Position numbers and translations under genes: made by a program. 32,950 bases of DNA from NCBI GenBank assembly GCA_963169875.1, contig CAUJEL010000012.1:1-32950 (forward strand). The letters are read 5' to 3'. Of this stretch, positions 31,455-32,950 are shown one piece after another; the first letter of the stretch is position 1; every line of letters begins with the position of its first letter. Source of the stretch: Candidatus Zhuqueibacterota bacterium (lineage in GTDB: Bacteria; Zhuqueibacterota; Zhuqueibacteria; Residuimicrobiales; Residuimicrobiaceae). The notes beneath the pieces were generated by a model. It was not told the DNA's origin. It ran no database searches and saw only the letters and a program-made list of their open reading frames with translations.

Positions 31455-32120
31455 TCACGAATTCCGCTTGCGTTCGTTTTCCTGGTTGGCGCGATCCTCA
31501 TCATCGAAGGCCACCTGATTTTTTGCATTTTGGCGATAGGCGGCGATGTTCTTGGAGACAGAGTGCCAGGCAGCCTTATTGCCATGGCTGGTTTTGTCAA
31601 AGGCCAGGGCCTGGCTACCGGCAAAGCCAATACTCATCGCTTCACCGATGGCGTCGAGGTCGGCGCTGAGGAAGACAAACTGCCATTTCTCATTCCCGGT
31701 TTTTTCCTGTATCATTTTCAGAATTTGATCACGCTTGAATTCCCGGCTGGCATTTTCCTGGCCATCGGTGATGACGACAAAAACCACCTTCTCGGGCCGT
31801 TCTGTTTCCGCCAGGTCCAGCAGGGATTTATCGAGATCATTGATGCCCCGGCCAAGGGCATCGAGCAGCGGCGTGGAGGCGCGCGGTACATAGGTTTGCC
31901 GGGTCAGGTCGGGCACCTGGGACAGATTCCGGAAACGGTGGATCACTTCGTAGGGATCCTGCGAGTCGAATTGCACCAGGGTGAGTGTGGCCGATCCGGG
32001 CAGTTCTTGCTGGGATTTTAAAAACGTATTAAATCCGCCGATGGTGTCGTCGCGGATCGATTCCATCGATCCGGTGCGATCCAGGATGATGGTGATGTGG
32101 GTGTAGTCTTTTTTTGTCAT
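31455..32120 (-). CDS. Cytosolic vWA-domain protein
   Basis: 221 residues; AGGAGG lies 7 bases before the ATG. There is no signal peptide: the vWA domain begins directly with Y-T-H-I-T-I-I-L-D14-R-T16-G-S18-M, a D-x-T-x-S version of the metal site. The second loop (R-A-S-T-P-L-L-D-A) and third loop (V-I-T-D-G-Q-E-N-A-S) are present, so metal binding is plausible. The last about 35 residues are charged and look disordered. Similar stand-alone vWA proteins occur in stress and phage-related clusters, but no partner (MoxR ATPase or other) is encoded here. A terminator separates it from the cold-shock gene upstream. Confidence 0.82.
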   Translation of the reverse strand: MTKKDYTHITIILDRTGSMESIRDDTIGGFNTFLKSQQELPGSATLTLVQFDSQDPYEVIHRFRNLSQVPDLTRQTYVPRASTPLLDALGRGINDLDKSLLDLAETERPEKVVFVVITDGQENASREFKRDQILKMIQEKTGNEKWQFVFLSADLDAIGEAMSIGFAGSQALAFDKTSHGNKAAWHSVSKNIAAYRQNAKNQVAFDDEDRANQENERKRNS

Positions 32121-32139
32121 GACAGATCCTCCTGAAACG

Positions 32140-32169
32140 AAAAAACCCCGGTCTTGTGAACCGGGGTTT
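32140..32169 (-). terminator. Rho-independent terminator of the cold-shock gene
   Basis: Read on the minus strand, AAACCCCGG, a 9-base loop and CCGGGGTTT are followed by more T (six in all after the G-run). It lies 18 bases after the cold-shock gene's stop and before the vWA gene's ribosome site, so the vWA gene needs its own promoter or read-through. Confidence 0.85.
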
Positions 32170-32186
32170 CGAAGGTTTATCTGAAC

Positions 32187-32387
32187 TTATAGTTTGGTGA
32201 CGTTGCTGGCCTGCGGGCCTTTCTGACCCTGCGTGACCTCGAACTCGACCTGATCGCCTTCATCCAGAGTCCGGTAGCCGGTGCCCTGAATCGCATTAAA
32301 ATGAACGAACACGTCGCCGCCGCTCTCTCTGGTGATAAAGCCATAGCCTTTGGCGCCATTAAACCATTTGACAGTTCCTCTTTCCAT
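32187..32387 (-). CDS. Cold-shock protein (CspA family)
   Basis: 66 residues, the standard length; AAGGA lies about 8 bases before the ATG. The whole protein is one cold-shock (OB-fold) domain. RNP1 K-G-Y-G-F-I is at 13-18 and RNP2 V-F-V-H-F at 26-30; it opens G-T-V-K-W-F-N and ends S-N-V-T-K-L. By family it binds single-stranded nucleic acid and melts RNA structure, often as a cold or growth regulator. Many csp genes have long AT-rich leaders that control translation, and the sequence upstream here fits that. A strong terminator follows it. Confidence 0.95.
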   Translation of the reverse strand: MERGTVKWFNGAKGYGFITRESGGDVFVHFNAIQGTGYRTLDEGDQVEFEVTQGQKGPQASNVTKL

Positions 32388-32950
32388 CTTGCAAATCCTT
32401 ACTAAAAAAAAACCAAAAACCTTGTAACACTCTTTTCCTCACACGACACCAAAAAAAAATCGCGTGCAAATGGTCTTTTTTACCATTTTCGCGATCAACA
32501 GTTTCGCGTGAAAGGACCTTTAACCAACAGAGAAAGGCGGGTAAAAAAGTGTACCTTAATTTGACGCTTAATCTACATAATAAATTATAAAAAGGCAATA
32601 AAAATTATCAATTTTTTAAAAAATTTTTATCTATTCCATTTAACCTGAATCATTGCTAACCACGAAGAACATGAGGCAAAATGATTTTATATTTCATTTA
32701 ATTATATATATTTAACAAAGCACCCATCGTACGATTCATGGGCTTTGTGGTAGAATACAGTTTCATTGTCTTGATAATGAAAACCGTTCTTAAAAGTAAA
32801 ACTTTTCCTTCTAGTGGTTATAACCCTGATTCAGTGTCAGAGATTGTCCTGAGTTCATTTCAATGCACCCTTTTTGTGAAATCACTTGAACATGAAGGTC
32901 GCGTTGACAAGAATCCGGGAATGAATAATGCAGGTTCACCCGATCTATTG
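32388..32950. other. AT-rich leader and end of window, no gene seen
   Basis: Very AT-rich sequence containing the cold-shock promoter and leader on the minus strand. A possible minus-strand -10 element (TATAAT) lies near 32588, but this is weak. No coding frame is convincing up to the window edge. Confidence 0.4.

Overview
The window looks like a chromosomal piece of a Gram-negative bacterium of the FCB group (Bacteroidota, Ignavibacteria, Calditrichota or KSB1-like). The main reason is that six proteins end in a type IX secretion (T9SS) C-terminal sorting domain: an NPFN-type motif, a short beta-sandwich, then a basic final residue (LLK, LLR or MIR). This is inferred from protein families; there is no 16S rRNA or other marker gene.

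Left part (1-7.5 kb): an accessory region that reads like a decayed array of integron gene cassettes without an integrase. All genes are on the + strand. They are small, unrelated and often broken, and attC-like imperfect palindromes follow several of them closely. In order: an IS66 transposase end that cuts a DUF1963-like gene, an attC-like site, a secreted FG-GAP/VCBS protein, a second attC-like site, a 107-bp cloverleaf repeat, a DUF6064 membrane protein, an attC candidate, a 4-TM protein, a methyltransferase with an attC-like site, then a mosaic of a VOC fragment, a frameshifted lipoprotein gene and an AHSA1 fragment, closed by a 61-bp attC-like site.

Middle (7.6-16.4 kb): two large T9SS-secreted beta-helix proteins in tandem, then a second copy of the 107-bp cloverleaf repeat. 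After it come an AbrB/PIN toxin-antitoxin pair with an attC-like half-site, a secreted alpha/beta hydrolase and a DJ-1/PfpI protein.

Right part (16.4-32.9 kb): more ordinary chromosome, but unusually rich in von Willebrand A (vWA) proteins. Two adjacent - strand genes encode VIT-vWA proteins with degenerate metal sites and T9SS tails. Next are a DPSL-type (thioferritin-like) ferritin, an aspartate/glutamate racemase homologue with a lipoprotein signal, a DUF6498 membrane protein and a secreted HELGH metallopeptidase. A second vWA operon (VIT-vWA plus vWA/coiled-coil, both with intact metal sites) lies opposite a secreted, highly charged coiled-coil protein. A cytosolic vWA protein and a cold-shock protein close the window.

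The most notable points are the putative integrase-less cassette array with covarying attC-like hairpins, the two-copy cloverleaf repeat framing about 10 kb, and the set of five vWA proteins with three different destinations. No CRISPR array, rRNA or tRNA was recognised.
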